Of a stretch of 64,000 nt of DNA, positions 9,667 through 20,114 are shown piece by piece. Position numbers and translations under genes: made by a program. This stretch comes from Beijerinckiaceae bacterium (lineage in GTDB: Bacteria > Pseudomonadota > Alphaproteobacteria > Rhizobiales > Beijerinckiaceae), in assembly GCA_027531565.1 (NCBI GenBank), contig JAPZSB010000002.1, forward strand, positions 62,001 through 126,000, in the 5' to 3' direction. A model generated the notes under the pieces. The model worked only from the letters and a program-made list of their open reading frames with translations, was not told the DNA's origin and searched no databases. Within the stretch, counting starts at the first letter, position 1, and every line of letters starts with the position of its first letter.

Positions 9667-10269
9667 TCAGCTCTCGTCGCCGGGCTCGGCACTCGGCTGG
9701 TCAGGATCGGGCGGGCTCAGGTGCGGCACGGAATTGCCTGCCCCCATGGCCGAATCGCGCGCAAGGGCCGCGCTGATGATGATCCGGAGGCGTTCGGCCA
9801 GCGACTTCGCGACCTTCTCCTCGGCGTCCCGTTCGGCCCGGAGGGTCGCGAATCGCAGCTGTGACCGGTCGAAAGACGCCGAGGCGAAGGTCTTGCCGGA
9901 GGCACGGATGCGTCCGCCCTGCTGCTGGTCGACCAGCACATAAACCGCCTCGATCTGCAGCGTAGCGATCTGGGCCCGGCCGGTCGAGGCGTCGATGATG
10001 CTGGAGGCCTTGGATTGCTGGGTCTTGACCTTGAGGACGTAGCGCCCGCCGCCTGCCGGCGCGTTGCCGCCGGTCAGCAGGAAATCGAGTTCGGCCTTGA
10101 GCTGGTAGCCAAGATAGCCGTCAATCCGGTCAACCGCGACCTGCGCCAGCTCCGAAGCGATCCGGGACTGCCCCGCAACCGTGGACTGGTGGACAGGCTG
10201 GATGCATCCGCCGAGCCCGAGGCCCAGAAGCCCGGTCAGCAGCAGGACCCGCGACGATGACCGAAGCAT
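9667..10269 (-). CDS. lptE: LPS-assembly lipoprotein LptE
   Basis: Outer-membrane lipoprotein that plugs the LptD barrel during LPS export. The 200-residue precursor has a signal peptide ending in the lipobox LGGC with the lipidated Cys at residue 22. The rest is poorly conserved, as is usual for alphaproteobacterial LptE, so the call leans on the lipobox and on the leuS-lptE-holA order. ATG at 10269 is preferred over an in-frame start 21 bases upstream because TGAGGAGAACGCC directly precedes it. The leuS stop TGA is part of that ribosome-binding site. Confidence 0.85.
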   Translation of the reverse strand: MLRSSSRVLLLTGLLGLGLGGCIQPVHQSTVAGQSRIASELAQVAVDRIDGYLGYQLKAELDFLLTGGNAPAGGGRYVLKVKTQQSKASSIIDASTGRAQIATLQIEAVYVLVDQQQGGRIRASGKTFASASFDRSQLRFATLRAERDAEEKVAKSLAERLRIIISAALARDSAMGAGNSVPHLSPPDPDQPSAEPGDES

Positions 10270-10279
10270 GGCGTTCTCC

Positions 10280-12868
10280 TCAGGCCACAATATTCACGAT
10301 CCGCTTCGGGACGACAATCACCTTTCTGATCGCCTGGCCGCCCAGCCAATGCGACAGATCGGGATGCGCCCGCAGGATCGCCTCGACGGCGTCGTTGGCG
10401 GCATCGGCGGGGATCTCGAGCTCGCCGCGCTTCTTGCCATTCACCTGAACCGGGATCGTGATGACCGAATCCTGCGCGAGCGCAGGGTCGACAGCCGGCC
10501 ACGGTGCATTCGCGATCAGGCCTTCCCCGCCGAGGAGGGTCCAGCATTCCTCCGCGAGATGGGGCATCATCGGGGCGAAGAGCTGCACCATCATCCGCGT
10601 GGCCAGCCGGACATCCCCGCCCTTTTCGCCGGCCGCGAGCGCCGCTGCGATGGTGTTGGACAGGTCATGCACATGCGCGATGCAGCGGTTGAAGCGCAGG
10701 CGCTCCAGATCCTCCCCGACGGCGAGGACGGCCTTGTAGGCAGCCTTCAGGACCGCCGTCACCGGCGCTCCGGCATCAGCCTCCGGCAGCGATGCGGCTT
10801 CCCCGACGAGACGCCAGACCTTCTGCACGAAGCGCGAGGCGCCCTGAACGCCTTCCTCGCTCCAGATCACGTCGCGCTCGGGCGGCGAATCCGACAGCAT
10901 GAACCAGCGGGCCGTGTCCGCCCCATAGCTGGCGATGATATCATCCGGATCGACGACGTTCTTCTTCGACTTCGACATTTTCTCGATCGAGCCGATGGCG
11001 ACTTCCGCGCCCGACGCGAGCAGGAACGCCTTGCGCTGGCCTTCGATGCTTTCGACCCTGACGTCAGCCGGCGGAACCCAGGCTCCCTGGGCATCCTTGT
11101 ACGTCTCGTGGACGACCATCCCCTGCGTGAACAGGCCGGCGAAGGGCTCGGACAGGTTCGCATGCCCGGTTGCGGTCATGGCCCGCGTGAAGAAGCGCGA
11201 ATAGAGCAGGTGCAGGATCGCATGCTCGATCCCGCCGATATACTGGTCGACCGGCAGCCATTTCGCGATGGCCGCCATCGTGGTCGGGGCCTCCGCGTTG
11301 AACGGGTCGGTGAAGCGCGCGAAATACCACGAGGAATCCACGAACGTGTCCATCGTGTCGGTTTCCCGGCGCGCCGGCTCGCCGCAGGACGGGCAGGCAC
11401 AGTTCTTCCAGCTCGGATGCCGGTCCAGCGGGTTGCCGGGCTGGTCGAAGGAAACATCCTCCGGCAGTTTCACCGGCAGCTGTTCGTTCGGCACCGGAAC
11501 GATTCCGCAGGAATCGCAATGGATAACCGGAATCGGGCAACCCCAGTAGCGCTGGCGCGAGATGCCCCAGTCGCGCAGGCGATAGTTGACCGTGCGGGAC
11601 CCGGTCGATTCGGCCTCGAAATGACGGATAATCCGCTCCTTGGCCTCGGCGACGGGCAAGCCGTCGAGGAAACCTGAATTGAACAGGATACCCTCGCCAT
11701 CCTGCGCCGGCGCGGCCGGATCGAAGGTGGCATTGGCGGCGGCATCGGTCAGATCGGCCGGGCGGACGACAGGAATGATCGGCAGGCCATATTTCGTCGC
11801 GAAGTCATGGTCGCGCTGGTCGTGGGCCGGGCAGCCGAAAATGGCGCCGGTGCCGTAATCCATCAGGATGAAGTTGGCGATGTAGACCGGCAGCGTCTCG
11901 CCCGGCTTCAGCGGGTGGGCAACCCGGATGCCGGTATCCATGCCCTTCTTTTCGGCCGTGTCGAGCGTCGCCTGCGAGGTGCCCATGCGGCGGCATTCCT
12001 CGATGAAGGCCTGGATCTCCGGATTGCCGGCGCCGGCGGCACGGGCAACCGGATGATCGGCGGCTACGGCGAGGAAGCTGGCGCCGAACAGGGTGTCAGG
12101 CCGGGTCGTGTAGATCTCGATCGCGGCGATCCCGTCCGGCGCGCTGCCGGCAATGACCGGCCAGCGCATGGTCAGGCCATCGGACCGGCCGATCCAGTTC
12201 GCCTGCATCAGGCGGACCTTTTCCGGCCAGCGGTCCAGAGTGCCGAGGGCCTGCAGCAATTCCTCCGAATGGTCGGAAATGCGCAGGAACCATTGCGTCA
12301 GCTCGCGCTGCTCGACCAGCGCGCCGGAGCGCCAGCCGCGGCCATCGATCACCTGTTCGTTGGCGAGCACGGTCTGGTCGACCGGGTCCCAGTTGACCTT
12401 GGAGGTTTTCCGCGCGACCAGCCCGGCCTTCAGGAAGTCGAGGAATATCCGCTGCTGGTGCTTGTAATAGCTCGGATCGCAGGTCGCGAATTCGCGGCTC
12501 CAGTCGAGCGAGAGACCCATCGACTTGAGCTGGCCCTTCATGGTTGCGATATTCGCATAGGTCCAGGCGGCGGGGTGGGTCTTCTTCTCCATCGCCGCAT
12601 TCTCGGCCGGCATGCCGAACGCATCCCAGCCCATCGGATGCAGCACGGCAAACCCCTTCGCGCGCCGGTAGCGGGCGACAACATCGCCCATGGCATAGTT
12701 ACGCACATGGCCCATATGGATGCGGCCGGACGGATAGGGAAACATCTCCAGGACGTAGTATTTCGGCCGGGGATCGTCGGTCCGGGTTTCGAAGACCTTC
12801 CGATCCTCCCACACCGACTGCCAGCGGCGCTCGGATTCACGGAAATTGTAGCGGCTTGTCTGGGTCAT
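10280..12868 (-). CDS. leuS: Leucyl-tRNA synthetase
   Basis: Class I aminoacyl-tRNA synthetase charging tRNA-Leu. The product is 862 residues (E. coli 860). The HIGH motif reads HMGH (51-54), and KMSKS is intact at 630-634 followed by KKNVVDP. The CP1 editing insertion is present, with the threonine-rich [12 protein letters not shown] segment. First gene of the minus-strand leuS-lptE-holA operon; 162 bases separate it from the divergent yggS-type gene. Confidence 0.98.
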   Translation of the reverse strand: MTQTSRYNFRESERRWQSVWEDRKVFETRTDDPRPKYYVLEMFPYPSGRIHMGHVRNYAMGDVVARYRRAKGFAVLHPMGWDAFGMPAENAAMEKKTHPAAWTYANIATMKGQLKSMGLSLDWSREFATCDPSYYKHQQRIFLDFLKAGLVARKTSKVNWDPVDQTVLANEQVIDGRGWRSGALVEQRELTQWFLRISDHSEELLQALGTLDRWPEKVRLMQANWIGRSDGLTMRWPVIAGSAPDGIAAIEIYTTRPDTLFGASFLAVAADHPVARAAGAGNPEIQAFIEECRRMGTSQATLDTAEKKGMDTGIRVAHPLKPGETLPVYIANFILMDYGTGAIFGCPAHDQRDHDFATKYGLPIIPVVRPADLTDAAANATFDPAAPAQDGEGILFNSGFLDGLPVAEAKERIIRHFEAESTGSRTVNYRLRDWGISRQRYWGCPIPVIHCDSCGIVPVPNEQLPVKLPEDVSFDQPGNPLDRHPSWKNCACPSCGEPARRETDTMDTFVDSSWYFARFTDPFNAEAPTTMAAIAKWLPVDQYIGGIEHAILHLLYSRFFTRAMTATGHANLSEPFAGLFTQGMVVHETYKDAQGAWVPPADVRVESIEGQRKAFLLASGAEVAIGSIEKMSKSKKNVVDPDDIIASYGADTARWFMLSDSPPERDVIWSEEGVQGASRFVQKVWRLVGEAASLPEADAGAPVTAVLKAAYKAVLAVGEDLERLRFNRCIAHVHDLSNTIAAALAAGEKGGDVRLATRMMVQLFAPMMPHLAEECWTLLGGEGLIANAPWPAVDPALAQDSVITIPVQVNGKKRGELEIPADAANDAVEAILRAHPDLSHWLGGQAIRKVIVVPKRIVNIVA

Positions 12869-12980
12869 GGTTCCGGTACGGCTGGACAGGGGGCTATATG
12901 CTTGAGCGAATAGACGTCCGAAGCGTTGGGTATGGACATCATAACGGCTTTACGGTCAACGACGATTTCTGCGAAAAGGC

Positions 12981-13014
12981 CTGCCGATCGGGCCAGGATC
13001 TGCCGATCGGGCCA
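12981..13014. repeat. Tandem direct repeat, 19-base period
   Basis: CTGCCGATCGGGCCA occurs twice without mismatch (12981-12995 and 13000-13014), and each copy contains the palindrome CCGATCGG. The second copy ends a few bases before the AAGGA ribosome-binding site of the yggS-type gene. It may be an operator or a recent slippage duplication. Confidence 0.75.
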
Positions 13015-13030
13015 AGACAAGGACATTCCG

Positions 13031-13705
13031 ATGACCGCGCATGACGATGTCGCCGAGAACCTCGCCACGGTGCAGGCCTCGATCCGGCGGGCCGAGCAGG
13101 ATTTTGGCCGCATTGCCGGTTCGGTCGCGCTGGTGGCCGTCTCGAAAACCATGCCGGCCGAACGGATCCGCCCTGCCCTGGAGGCAGGCCATCGCGTGTT
13201 CGGCGAGAACCGTGTCCAGGAAGCGCAATCCAAATGGCCGGCCCTGCGCGAGGCCTTTCCCGATCTGGAGCTGCATCTGATCGGTCCGCTCCAGACCAAC
13301 AAGGTCCGCGAGGCCGTGGCCCTGTTCGACGTGATCCAGACGCTGGACCGCCCCTCCCTGGCCGAGGCGCTCCGCAAGGAGATTGACCGGCAGGGCCGGA
13401 GCCCGCGCCTGCTCGTGCAGGTCAATACCGGCGCCGAGCCGCAGAAGGCCGGGATCGACCCGCGCGAGGTACCGGCCTTCCTCAGGCAATGCCGCGAGGT
13501 CCATGGCCTCTCGCCCGAGGGGCTGATGTGCATTCCCCCCGTCGATGCACCGCCTTCGGCACATTTCGCGCTGCTGGCCCGTCTGGCCCGCGATGCGGGC
13601 CTGTCGATCCTCTCGATGGGGATGAGCGCCGATTACGAGGCGGCGATCCAGCTCGGCGCGACCCATGTCCGTGTTGGCTCGGCGATTTTCGGCGCCCGGG
13701 GCTAG
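13031..13705 (+). CDS. YggS/PROSC family PLP homeostasis protein
   Basis: PLP-binding protein with alanine-racemase-like N-terminal barrel fold, implicated in vitamin B6 and amino-acid homeostasis. The 224-residue product has the PLP lysine in VAVSKTMP (Lys39), the GENRVQE motif, HLIGPLQTNK and the C-terminal SMGMSADYEAAI phosphate-binding segment. An in-frame ATG at 12926 would add 35 unconserved residues spanning the 19-base repeats. ATG 13031 has AAGGA eight bases upstream and is preferred. The stop overlaps the convergent transpeptidase stop. Confidence 0.93.
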   Translation: MTAHDDVAENLATVQASIRRAEQDFGRIAGSVALVAVSKTMPAERIRPALEAGHRVFGENRVQEAQSKWPALREAFPDLELHLIGPLQTNKVREAVALFDVIQTLDRPSLAEALRKEIDRQGRSPRLLVQVNTGAEPQKAGIDPREVPAFLRQCREVHGLSPEGLMCIPPVDAPPSAHFALLARLARDAGLSILSMGMSADYEAAIQLGATHVRVGSAIFGARG

Positions 13706-14247
13706 CGGATCACGAAGCGCGACCGGGTGTCGAGCCGCAGCATCAGCCGGTCAAGCCAGAGGCGTGGCAAGGCGAGACAGCCGGCGGTCGGGCCTCCTTC
13801 GGGGCGTGTCAGATGCAGGAAGATCGCGCTGCCGCGGCCCTGCCTCCGGGGCAGGCGGTTCCAGTCCAGTTCGACGACGACATCATAGAGTGCATCCTTG
13901 CGCATCATGTCCTCATGACTGGCGGCATAGGGCTTCCTCACCAGGCGGTTATAGGCCCGGTCGCCCGGGGTTTCGCACCAGCCATCGCCGGGCCGGAGCG
14001 GCCGGATTGGCAGCCCGGTCTGTGGCCGGCGCCGGCGGTCGGCACGCCAGAAGCCCCGGACCGGGTGGAGAATCGAGGCCGGTGTCGCCCCGTCACCTTC
14101 GCGCTTGTCATGGCGGATGCCCGTCCGACCGATCCGGCAGGGCCAGCGGACCATGCCGAATCGCAGGGTCGCGACATGCGGGATCCGTCCGTTCCGGGTA
14201 AAGCCGGTCCGGTCGATGAAGAATGTCCGGGGTCGCTGCTTGAGCAT
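13702..14247 (-). CDS. L,D-transpeptidase family protein (YkuD domain)
   Basis: Probable peptidoglycan-modifying enzyme with a cysteine nucleophile. The 181-residue product contains the YkuD active-site pattern near its C-terminus: a His in IFLHLTRPEGG followed by GCLALP with the catalytic Cys. No clear signal peptide is visible from ATG 14247, nor from an in-frame start 33 bases upstream, so export is uncertain. AAAGG lies about six bases before the ATG. It is divergent from the response-regulator gene across 159 bases and convergent with the yggS-type gene, overlapping its stop. Confidence 0.8.
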   Translation of the reverse strand: MLKQRPRTFFIDRTGFTRNGRIPHVATLRFGMVRWPCRIGRTGIRHDKREGDGATPASILHPVRGFWRADRRRRPQTGLPIRPLRPGDGWCETPGDRAYNRLVRKPYAASHEDMMRKDALYDVVVELDWNRLPRRQGRGSAIFLHLTRPEGGPTAGCLALPRLWLDRLMLRLDTRSRFVIR

Positions 14248-14406
14248 CGGGGGCCTTTGTCCCTTCACATTGCCGCACAATCGCGTGAATCATCGGAATT
14301 CCCTTTGATTCGTGGGAATAACTTGCCATCTCGTGGCGAAGTGACGCAACGTATCCGGGGCCGGCACGGGGGGATTGCCAGGGTTGGCCTCGATCTGGGG
14401 AGAGTG

Positions 14407-15093
14407 ATGAGCAACGTCCGCAAAATCCTGGTCTGCGACGACGATAACGAGCTGCGGTCGGCGCTTGTCGAGCAGTTGCAGCTCTATGACGAGTTCCAGA
14501 CCAAGCAGGTGGATACCGGCACGGCGGCGGTCCAGCTGGCGAAGAACGACCATTTCGACCTTGTCGTGATGGATGTCGGCCTGCCGGATATCGATGGCCG
14601 CGAGGCCGTGAAGATCCTCCGGAAGTCGGGCTTCCGGTCGCCCGTGATCATGCTGACCGGCCATGACGGCGAGGCCGATACCATCCTCGGGCTGGAAGCC
14701 GGCGCCAATGACTATGTCACCAAGCCATTCCGGTTTGCCGTGCTGCTGGCCCGCATCCGCGCCCATCTGCGCCAGCATGAGGCCAGCGACGACGCCATCT
14801 TCACGATCGGGCCCTATTCCTTCCGGCCCGGCGCCAAGCTGCTGGTGACGGAGAAGGGCTCGAAGATCCGCCTCACGGAAAAGGAAACCGCGATTCTCCG
14901 TTTCCTGTACCGGTCAGGCCAGCGTGTCGTCGGGCGCGATGTCCTCCTTCAGGAGGTCTGGGGCTACAATTCCAACGTCACGACGCATACGCTCGAGACG
15001 CATATCTATCGCCTGCGCCAGAAGATCGAGGTCGATCCCGGGCGGGCACGGATCCTTGTCACCGAAAGCGGCGGCTATCGTCTCGTGCCCTGA
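14407..15093 (+). CDS. OmpR/PhoB-family response regulator
   Basis: Two-component DNA-binding regulator without an adjacent kinase. In the 228-residue product the receiver has the acidic pocket DDD (11-13), phospho-acceptor Asp56 in VVMDVGLP, Thr84 in MLTGHD and Lys106 in VTKPF. The C-terminal winged helix runs from about 155 (LTEKETAILRFL) through THTLETHIYRLRQKI. The frame is open far upstream, but ATG 14407 with GGGGAGAG before it starts exactly at the receiver. It is followed eight bases later by a cyclic-nucleotide-binding protein. The target genes and partner kinase cannot be told from the sequence. Confidence 0.93.
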   Translation: MSNVRKILVCDDDNELRSALVEQLQLYDEFQTKQVDTGTAAVQLAKNDHFDLVVMDVGLPDIDGREAVKILRKSGFRSPVIMLTGHDGEADTILGLEAGANDYVTKPFRFAVLLARIRAHLRQHEASDDAIFTIGPYSFRPGAKLLVTEKGSKIRLTEKETAILRFLYRSGQRVVGRDVLLQEVWGYNSNVTTHTLETHIYRLRQKIEVDPGRARILVTESGGYRLVP

Positions 15094-15101
15094 GGATCGT
15101 G

Positions 15102-15545
15102 ATGCGCCTCGATGATCTCATCCTCCTCCTGCGGGACCTGCCAATTTTCGAATCGGTGGATCCCGAGGCGTTGCGCCTTCTGGCCTTCTCGGCCATCCGC
15201 CGGCAGTTGCGGGCGGGCGATATCCTGTTCCGGCGCGGCGATCCGGCGGATGGCGGGTTTCTCGTGGTGAGTGGCGAGATCGTTCTCGACCGGAGCGATG
15301 ACGGTGCGCCTTCGCCGCATGTTTTCGGGCCGGGTTCGCTGATCGGGCAGCTCGCGCTGGTGGCGCCTATCCAGAGACCGGCGACGGCTGTGGTGCGCGA
15401 TGGCGCGACCGTGATGTATTTCTCGCGCGAGCTGATGACGAAAGTTCTCGAAGCGCATCCCGAAAGCGCGCTGGCCATGCGCAATTACCTGGCGCGCCAG
15501 ACGCGGCAGCTGGCTGACAGGCTTGCGCGGGTCAACGGGCTCTGA
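15102..15545 (+). CDS. Cyclic nucleotide-binding domain protein
   Basis: A 147-residue protein made of one CRP-type cNMP-binding beta roll (RAGDILFRRGDPADGGFLV, then GPGSLIGQLALV) and a C-terminal helix. No DNA-binding domain or enzymatic domain follows. The phosphate-binding cassette is degenerate compared with CRP, lacking a clear RSA motif, so nucleotide binding is not assured. GAGG precedes ATG 15102; a GTG three bases upstream is an alternative. It sits eight bases after the response-regulator gene and is probably cotranscribed, so the two may act together. Confidence 0.85.
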   Translation: MRLDDLILLLRDLPIFESVDPEALRLLAFSAIRRQLRAGDILFRRGDPADGGFLVVSGEIVLDRSDDGAPSPHVFGPGSLIGQLALVAPIQRPATAVVRDGATVMYFSRELMTKVLEAHPESALAMRNYLARQTRQLADRLARVNGL

Positions 15546-15563
15546 CCTCCGTCGATCCCGGCC

Positions 15564-16379
15564 TCAGTCGATCTCGATCCGCGCCATGACGGGAACATGG
15601 TCGGACGGCCGCTCCCAGCCGCGTGTCTCGCGGTGGATCGAGATTTCCGCCGCAGCGCCGGCCAGACCGCGTCCGACCCAGATATGGTCGAGCCGGCGGC
15701 CCTTGTCGGCCTTGTCCCAGTCCGGCGAACGATAGCTCCACCAGGAATAGACCTTGCGGGGTTCCGGCCATTGCGCCCGGACGACATCGTGCCACTCACC
15801 GGCCGCCAGGACCTCCGTCAGGCCGCGGGTCTCGACCGGGGTATGGCTGACGACATCCAGAAGCTGCTTGTGGCTCCAGACATCATGTTCCAGCGGGGCG
15901 ATGTTGAAATCGCCGACAATGACCGTGCGGGCCTCTTCCGCACGAAGGGCTTCGGAAAACCGCTTCAGCTCCTCCACGAAGGCCAGTTTGTGCGCGAATT
16001 TCGGGTTTTCTTCGGGATCGGCGATATCGCCGCCGGCCGGCACGTAGAAATTGTGCAGCGTGATGGCCCTGCTGCCCTCGCCGATCCGGGCGGCGATATG
16101 GCGGGCATCCTCGCGTTCGCACATCGAGCGGGGGGAAAGCGGGGTCAGGGGCCGCTTCGACAGGATCGCCACGCCATTATAGCCCTTGATGCCGATATAG
16201 GCCTTGTGGCGGTAGCCCAGCTTGTCGAAAGCCGCCGTGGGGAATACGTCATTCGGGCATTTCGTTTCCTGGAGACACAGGACATCCGGCTCCTGTTCGG
16301 TCAGGAAGCGACCGACAAGATCGATTCGCAGCCGGACCGAATTGATGTTCCAGGTAGCAATGGACAAGGTCTCGGGCAT
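15564..16379 (-). CDS. xthA: Exodeoxyribonuclease III
   Basis: AP endonuclease and 3'-5' exonuclease of base-excision repair. The 271-residue product has the full set of endonuclease/exonuclease/phosphatase motifs: TWNINSVR near the start, LQETK (metal-binding Glu), IVGDFNIAP, RLDHIWV and the terminal SDHVPV. GGGAG precedes the ATG. It lies 129 bases downstream of lolA on the same strand and converges with the cyclic-nucleotide-binding gene. Confidence 0.95.
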   Translation of the reverse strand: MPETLSIATWNINSVRLRIDLVGRFLTEQEPDVLCLQETKCPNDVFPTAAFDKLGYRHKAYIGIKGYNGVAILSKRPLTPLSPRSMCEREDARHIAARIGEGSRAITLHNFYVPAGGDIADPEENPKFAHKLAFVEELKRFSEALRAEEARTVIVGDFNIAPLEHDVWSHKQLLDVVSHTPVETRGLTEVLAAGEWHDVVRAQWPEPRKVYSWWSYRSPDWDKADKGRRLDHIWVGRGLAGAAAEISIHRETRGWERPSDHVPVMARIEID

Positions 16380-16508
16380 GGGGGCTCCCGCGATGAACGC
16401 ATCGCCCTTCTTAGCCGAGCTTCCAGGCCTCGCGAAAGGGAGGCTGCAGGACTTCCGCCGCCCTGCCCGGGTTTTCCCCGGCAGAGGGCTCCATGACAGC
16501 GTGGCGCC

Positions 16509-17201
16509 TCAGTTCTTCGGCTCGACCAACCGCTGTTCGTCGATCACGAAGAGCGACTTGTCGGGAAGCGCCGCGAGATTGAGATTGGACAGGGCCACGC
16601 GGGTGTCGCTGCCCTGGGGATCGGTCACGATCCATTCCTTGAGGGCATAGGTCTCCCCGTCGAAGATCACGCGGATGCGCGACGTCCCGCCGAGCGTGCT
16701 CTTGTCCTCGATCGTCAGGATGATTTCCGGCCCGAAGCGCTTGAGATCGATGACCTTGGTGTCCTTGGCGATGTCGATCTTCGGCTGGAGCAGGAATTTC
16801 AGCGGAGTCTGGCCGATATAGTAATCGTCCCAGGTCTTGAGCTTGCGGTCGAGGATCCGCACGGTCCGCCCGTCGGCGACAATCTCGAGCGTGGCGGGCG
16901 GGGCATATTCGAACCGCATCCGGCCCGGGCGCAGCAGGTACAGCACGCCGTCGAACTTGCGGCCATCCGGGGCGGTCTGGATGAAATTGGCCTGCATGCC
17001 GCGCATGGCGTTGAAATAGGCATTGATGCGGTCGAGGCTCGGCGGGGGCTCGACCTTCTGGGGCTGGGCAGGCTGGCCGGAAGCGGGCGTCGCCGGCATC
17101 GCCGGGCGCTGCGGCGGCAGGGGGGCCTGCTGCGCGACGCCTGCCGCCATCCCGGAGATCCAGATCAGGCCAGCAAGAGACCAGGAGAGCGGTTTCGACA
17201 T
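16509..17201 (-). CDS. lolA: LolA-family outer-membrane lipoprotein carrier
   Basis: Periplasmic chaperone that moves lipoproteins from LolCDE to the outer membrane. The 230-residue product has a signal peptide (about residues 1-24, ending GVAQQA), a Pro/Gln-rich linker and then the LolA-type fold with LDRINAYFNAMRGMQANFIQ and YLLRPGRMRFEY. It lies directly downstream of ftsK on the same strand, the usual ftsK-lolA arrangement. Confidence 0.9.
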   Translation of the reverse strand: MSKPLSWSLAGLIWISGMAAGVAQQAPLPPQRPAMPATPASGQPAQPQKVEPPPSLDRINAYFNAMRGMQANFIQTAPDGRKFDGVLYLLRPGRMRFEYAPPATLEIVADGRTVRILDRKLKTWDDYYIGQTPLKFLLQPKIDIAKDTKVIDLKRFGPEIILTIEDKSTLGGTSRIRVIFDGETYALKEWIVTDPQGSDTRVALSNLNLAALPDKSLFVIDEQRLVEPKN

Positions 17202-17296
17202 GGACAGTCGCGATCCTTCATGAAGCGTGGCGCAGGGCCCGAGCAGGTCTGTCCTAGGATCCGCTTGTGGCGGAATGGAGACAGCACGTCGTCATC

Positions 17297-19879
17297 CTAG
17301 TCTTCCCGCGCCGATTCGAGAAGGATTTCCCGCTTGCCGGCATGGTTGGCCGGACCGACGATGCCCTCGCGTTCCATGCGCTCGATGATCGATGCCGCGC
17401 GGTTGTAGCCAATCTGCAGACGGCGCTGGACATAGGAGGTCGAGGCCTTCTTGTCGCGCAGGACAACCGCCACCGCCTGGTCGTACAGATCCGCGCTCTC
17501 GTCGCCGAAATCGCCCTTGTCGAAAACAGGAGAATCTCCGCCGCCCTCGACCGGACCACCCTCGTCGTCGAGATCGGTGGTGACGGCATCGACATAATCC
17601 GGCCGGCCCTGCGTCTTGAGGTGGCTGACGACCTTCTCGACTTCCTGATCGGCCACGAACGGCCCATGGACACGGCTGATCCGCCCGCCGCCGGCCATGT
17701 AGAGCATGTCGCCCTGGCCAAGGAGCTGCTCGGCGCCCATCTCGCCGAGGATCGTCCGGCTGTCGATCTTCGAGGTGACCTGGAAGGAGATCCGCGTCGG
17801 GAAATTGGCCTTGATCGTCCCGGTGATGACATCGACCGAGGGACGCTGCGTCGCCATGACGATATGGATGCCGGCGGCGCGGGCCATCTGGGCGAGGCGC
17901 TGCACCGCCCCTTCGATTTCCTTGCCGGCGACGAGCATCAGATCGGCCATCTCGTCGACGATCACGACGATGTAGGGGAGCTTTTCCAGCTCCATGATCT
18001 CTTCCTCGTAGAGCGCCTCGCCGGTCTCCCGGTCATAGCCGGTCTGGATCGTGCGGGTCAGGCATTCGCCGCGCTCGCGGGCTTCCTCCATCCGGGCATT
18101 GAAGCCGTCGATGTTGCGGACGCCGATCTTCGACATCTTGCGATAGCGCTCTTCCATCTCGCGCACGGCCCATTTCAGGGCGACGACCGCCTTTTTCGGG
18201 TCGGTCACGACGGGCGAGAGCAGATGCGGGATCCCGTCATAGATCGAGAGTTCCAGCATCTTCGGATCGATCATGATCAGGCGGCATTCCTCCGGCTTCA
18301 GCCGGTAGAGCAGCGAGCAGATCATGGTGTTGATGGCGACGGACTTGCCGGAACCGGTCGTGCCGGCGACCAGCAGATGCGGCATCCGGGCGAGATCGAC
18401 GATCACCGGTTCGCCGCCGATCGTCTTGCCGAGGCAGATCGGCAGGCGGAGCTTGGATTTCTCGAAATCCTCGGAGGCGAGCAGTTCCCGCAGCAGCACG
18501 GTCTCGCGCTTGGCATTCGGCAATTCAATGCCGATGGCGTTGCGGCCGGGGACCACCGCGACGCGGGCGGCAACCGCGCTCATCGAGCGGGCGATATCCT
18601 CGGCAAGCCCGATCACGCGGGAGGATTTGGTGCCCGGCGCCGGTTCAAGCTCATACAGGGTCACGACCGGGCCCGGACGGACATTGATGATCTCGCCGCG
18701 GACGCCGAAATCGTCGAGCACGCCTTCCAGCAAGCGGGCATTCTGTTCGAGCGCGTCCGTCGAGATCTGCGGCGTGGCGTTCCGTTTCGGCTCCGCCAGG
18801 AGGGAAAGTGGCGGGAACTGGAATTCCATCTGGTCGAAGATCGAGGCCTGGGCCTCGCGGATCTCGCGCTTGCCGGCCTTGAGAGAGCCGACCGGCGCGG
18901 TCACGCGGCCTGGATTCTCGGGCAGGTCGGGCAGGATATCCGCCGGCAGGGGGTTCTGGCGGGCGGCCGGCATCGGGCGCGGCTCGAGCGGCGCGATATC
19001 TTCGTCCTCGTCCTCGTCGAAATGGGCGACGGGTTCCGGCCGGAAGCTGCCGGCTTCACCGAAGGCGGGCTCGATGCGGCGGGAAGCCGCCGGGGCAGGA
19101 GCGGGCTCCATGGCCGGCTGGCGAGGCGCGGCCGGGGCGGTGCGACGGGCTTCGAACCGGGCGCGTCCGCGCGCCCAGAGCGGGCCGAGGCGGGCCAGAA
19201 AGCCGCGGACCATATAGAAGCCGTGGAGAATGGCGCCGATCGACAGGATGGCTGCGGAGGGTTCGTCCGATTCGCGCTCGTCTTCCGGCTCGTCGATCTC
19301 TTCCCGCTCACGGACGAGCCCGCGGCTCAGCAGGCTGAAGGCAAGGATCGTCAGGGCGCCGAAGGCCAGTCCGGCGACCAGGCGGCCGAAGCCCTGGCTG
19401 CCCAGCCCCAGAAAGGCGGTAAGGCCGAGGAGTACATCACCGAGAGCACCGCCAAGGCCGCTGGGCAATGGCCAGCGCTCGGTTGTCGGCAGGGCCGCCG
19501 CGAAGATCGCCGAAGACATCAGGCCGAGGATCGCGATCAGAAGGCGCCAGTGCAGCCCGGCGGTTTCGCGTGTCCAGAGCAGGCGGCTGCCGACAAGGCC
19601 GAGGGCTGCCGCAAGCCCGACGCTGCCGATGCCGAAGAGCTGCATCGCCAGATCGGCCGCGACCGCGCCGGGAAAGCCCAGCCAGTTCCGGGCCTTTACC
19701 GTCGTGGCATTGGAGAGGCTGGGATCGGCGACCGACCAGGAGGCAAGGGCCAGCCCGAGAAGGATCGCGATGGTCAGCAGGACCAGCCCGGTCAGGTCGA
19801 CCAGCCGGCGCGACAGACCCTCGCGCATGTCGTGGGAGAGGACATCCAGCGATGATGGAGCGAGGCGCGTGGTCCGCAT
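17297..19879 (-). CDS. ftsK: DNA translocase FtsK
   Basis: Septum-anchored hexameric DNA pump that segregates chromosome termini and activates dif recombination. The 860-residue product has four or five N-terminal membrane helices (roughly residues 25-190), a Pro/Arg-rich linker, and an ATPase motor with Walker A GTTGSGKS (506-513) and Walker [13 protein letters not shown]. The C-terminal winged-helix gamma domain ([20 protein letters not shown]) recognises KOPS. The frame is open about 87 bases further upstream; ATG 19879 starts at [14 protein letters not shown] with AAGGA some 11 bases before. lolA follows 95 bases downstream. Confidence 0.95.
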   Translation of the reverse strand: MRTTRLAPSSLDVLSHDMREGLSRRLVDLTGLVLLTIAILLGLALASWSVADPSLSNATTVKARNWLGFPGAVAADLAMQLFGIGSVGLAAALGLVGSRLLWTRETAGLHWRLLIAILGLMSSAIFAAALPTTERWPLPSGLGGALGDVLLGLTAFLGLGSQGFGRLVAGLAFGALTILAFSLLSRGLVREREEIDEPEDERESDEPSAAILSIGAILHGFYMVRGFLARLGPLWARGRARFEARRTAPAAPRQPAMEPAPAPAASRRIEPAFGEAGSFRPEPVAHFDEDEDEDIAPLEPRPMPAARQNPLPADILPDLPENPGRVTAPVGSLKAGKREIREAQASIFDQMEFQFPPLSLLAEPKRNATPQISTDALEQNARLLEGVLDDFGVRGEIINVRPGPVVTLYELEPAPGTKSSRVIGLAEDIARSMSAVAARVAVVPGRNAIGIELPNAKRETVLLRELLASEDFEKSKLRLPICLGKTIGGEPVIVDLARMPHLLVAGTTGSGKSVAINTMICSLLYRLKPEECRLIMIDPKMLELSIYDGIPHLLSPVVTDPKKAVVALKWAVREMEERYRKMSKIGVRNIDGFNARMEEARERGECLTRTIQTGYDRETGEALYEEEIMELEKLPYIVVIVDEMADLMLVAGKEIEGAVQRLAQMARAAGIHIVMATQRPSVDVITGTIKANFPTRISFQVTSKIDSRTILGEMGAEQLLGQGDMLYMAGGGRISRVHGPFVADQEVEKVVSHLKTQGRPDYVDAVTTDLDDEGGPVEGGGDSPVFDKGDFGDESADLYDQAVAVVLRDKKASTSYVQRRLQIGYNRAASIIERMEREGIVGPANHAGKREILLESARED

Positions 19880-20032
19880 CTCAGGGCCGTTCCTTACGCG
19901 AGACTGACAGATCGGGGCGTCCGGGCCCGGCCACCCCCAAGAGGATTGACCAAGTCTGACCGCCACCCTTTGTTATTGCAGCGGCCGGTTAAGGTTCTGT
20001 TTGCAAAGGGGGCGCTGCAGGAACAGGCCAAC

Positions 20033-20060
20033 AAAAAAAGCGGGCTCCGCAGAGCCCGCT
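20033..20060 (-). terminator. Rho-independent terminator of glnK-amt
   Basis: Read on the minus strand: AGCGGGCTC, loop TGCG, GAGCCCGCT, then seven T. The stem is a perfect nine pairs. It starts about 55 bases after the amt stop and faces the amt direction. Confidence 0.95.
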
Positions 20061-20114
20061 TCGAAGTCCGATCCGGCAGGAGGGAGGAGAATTCCCGCCG
20101 GGTCGCTGAACGCA

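Noticed and set aside
13489-14406. Open frame of 306 codons running into the response regulator, which could be read as a fusion
   Set aside because: It runs over the 3' part of the yggS-type gene and antisense to the transpeptidase gene, shows no domain, and a strong ribosome-binding site precedes the receiver ATG.
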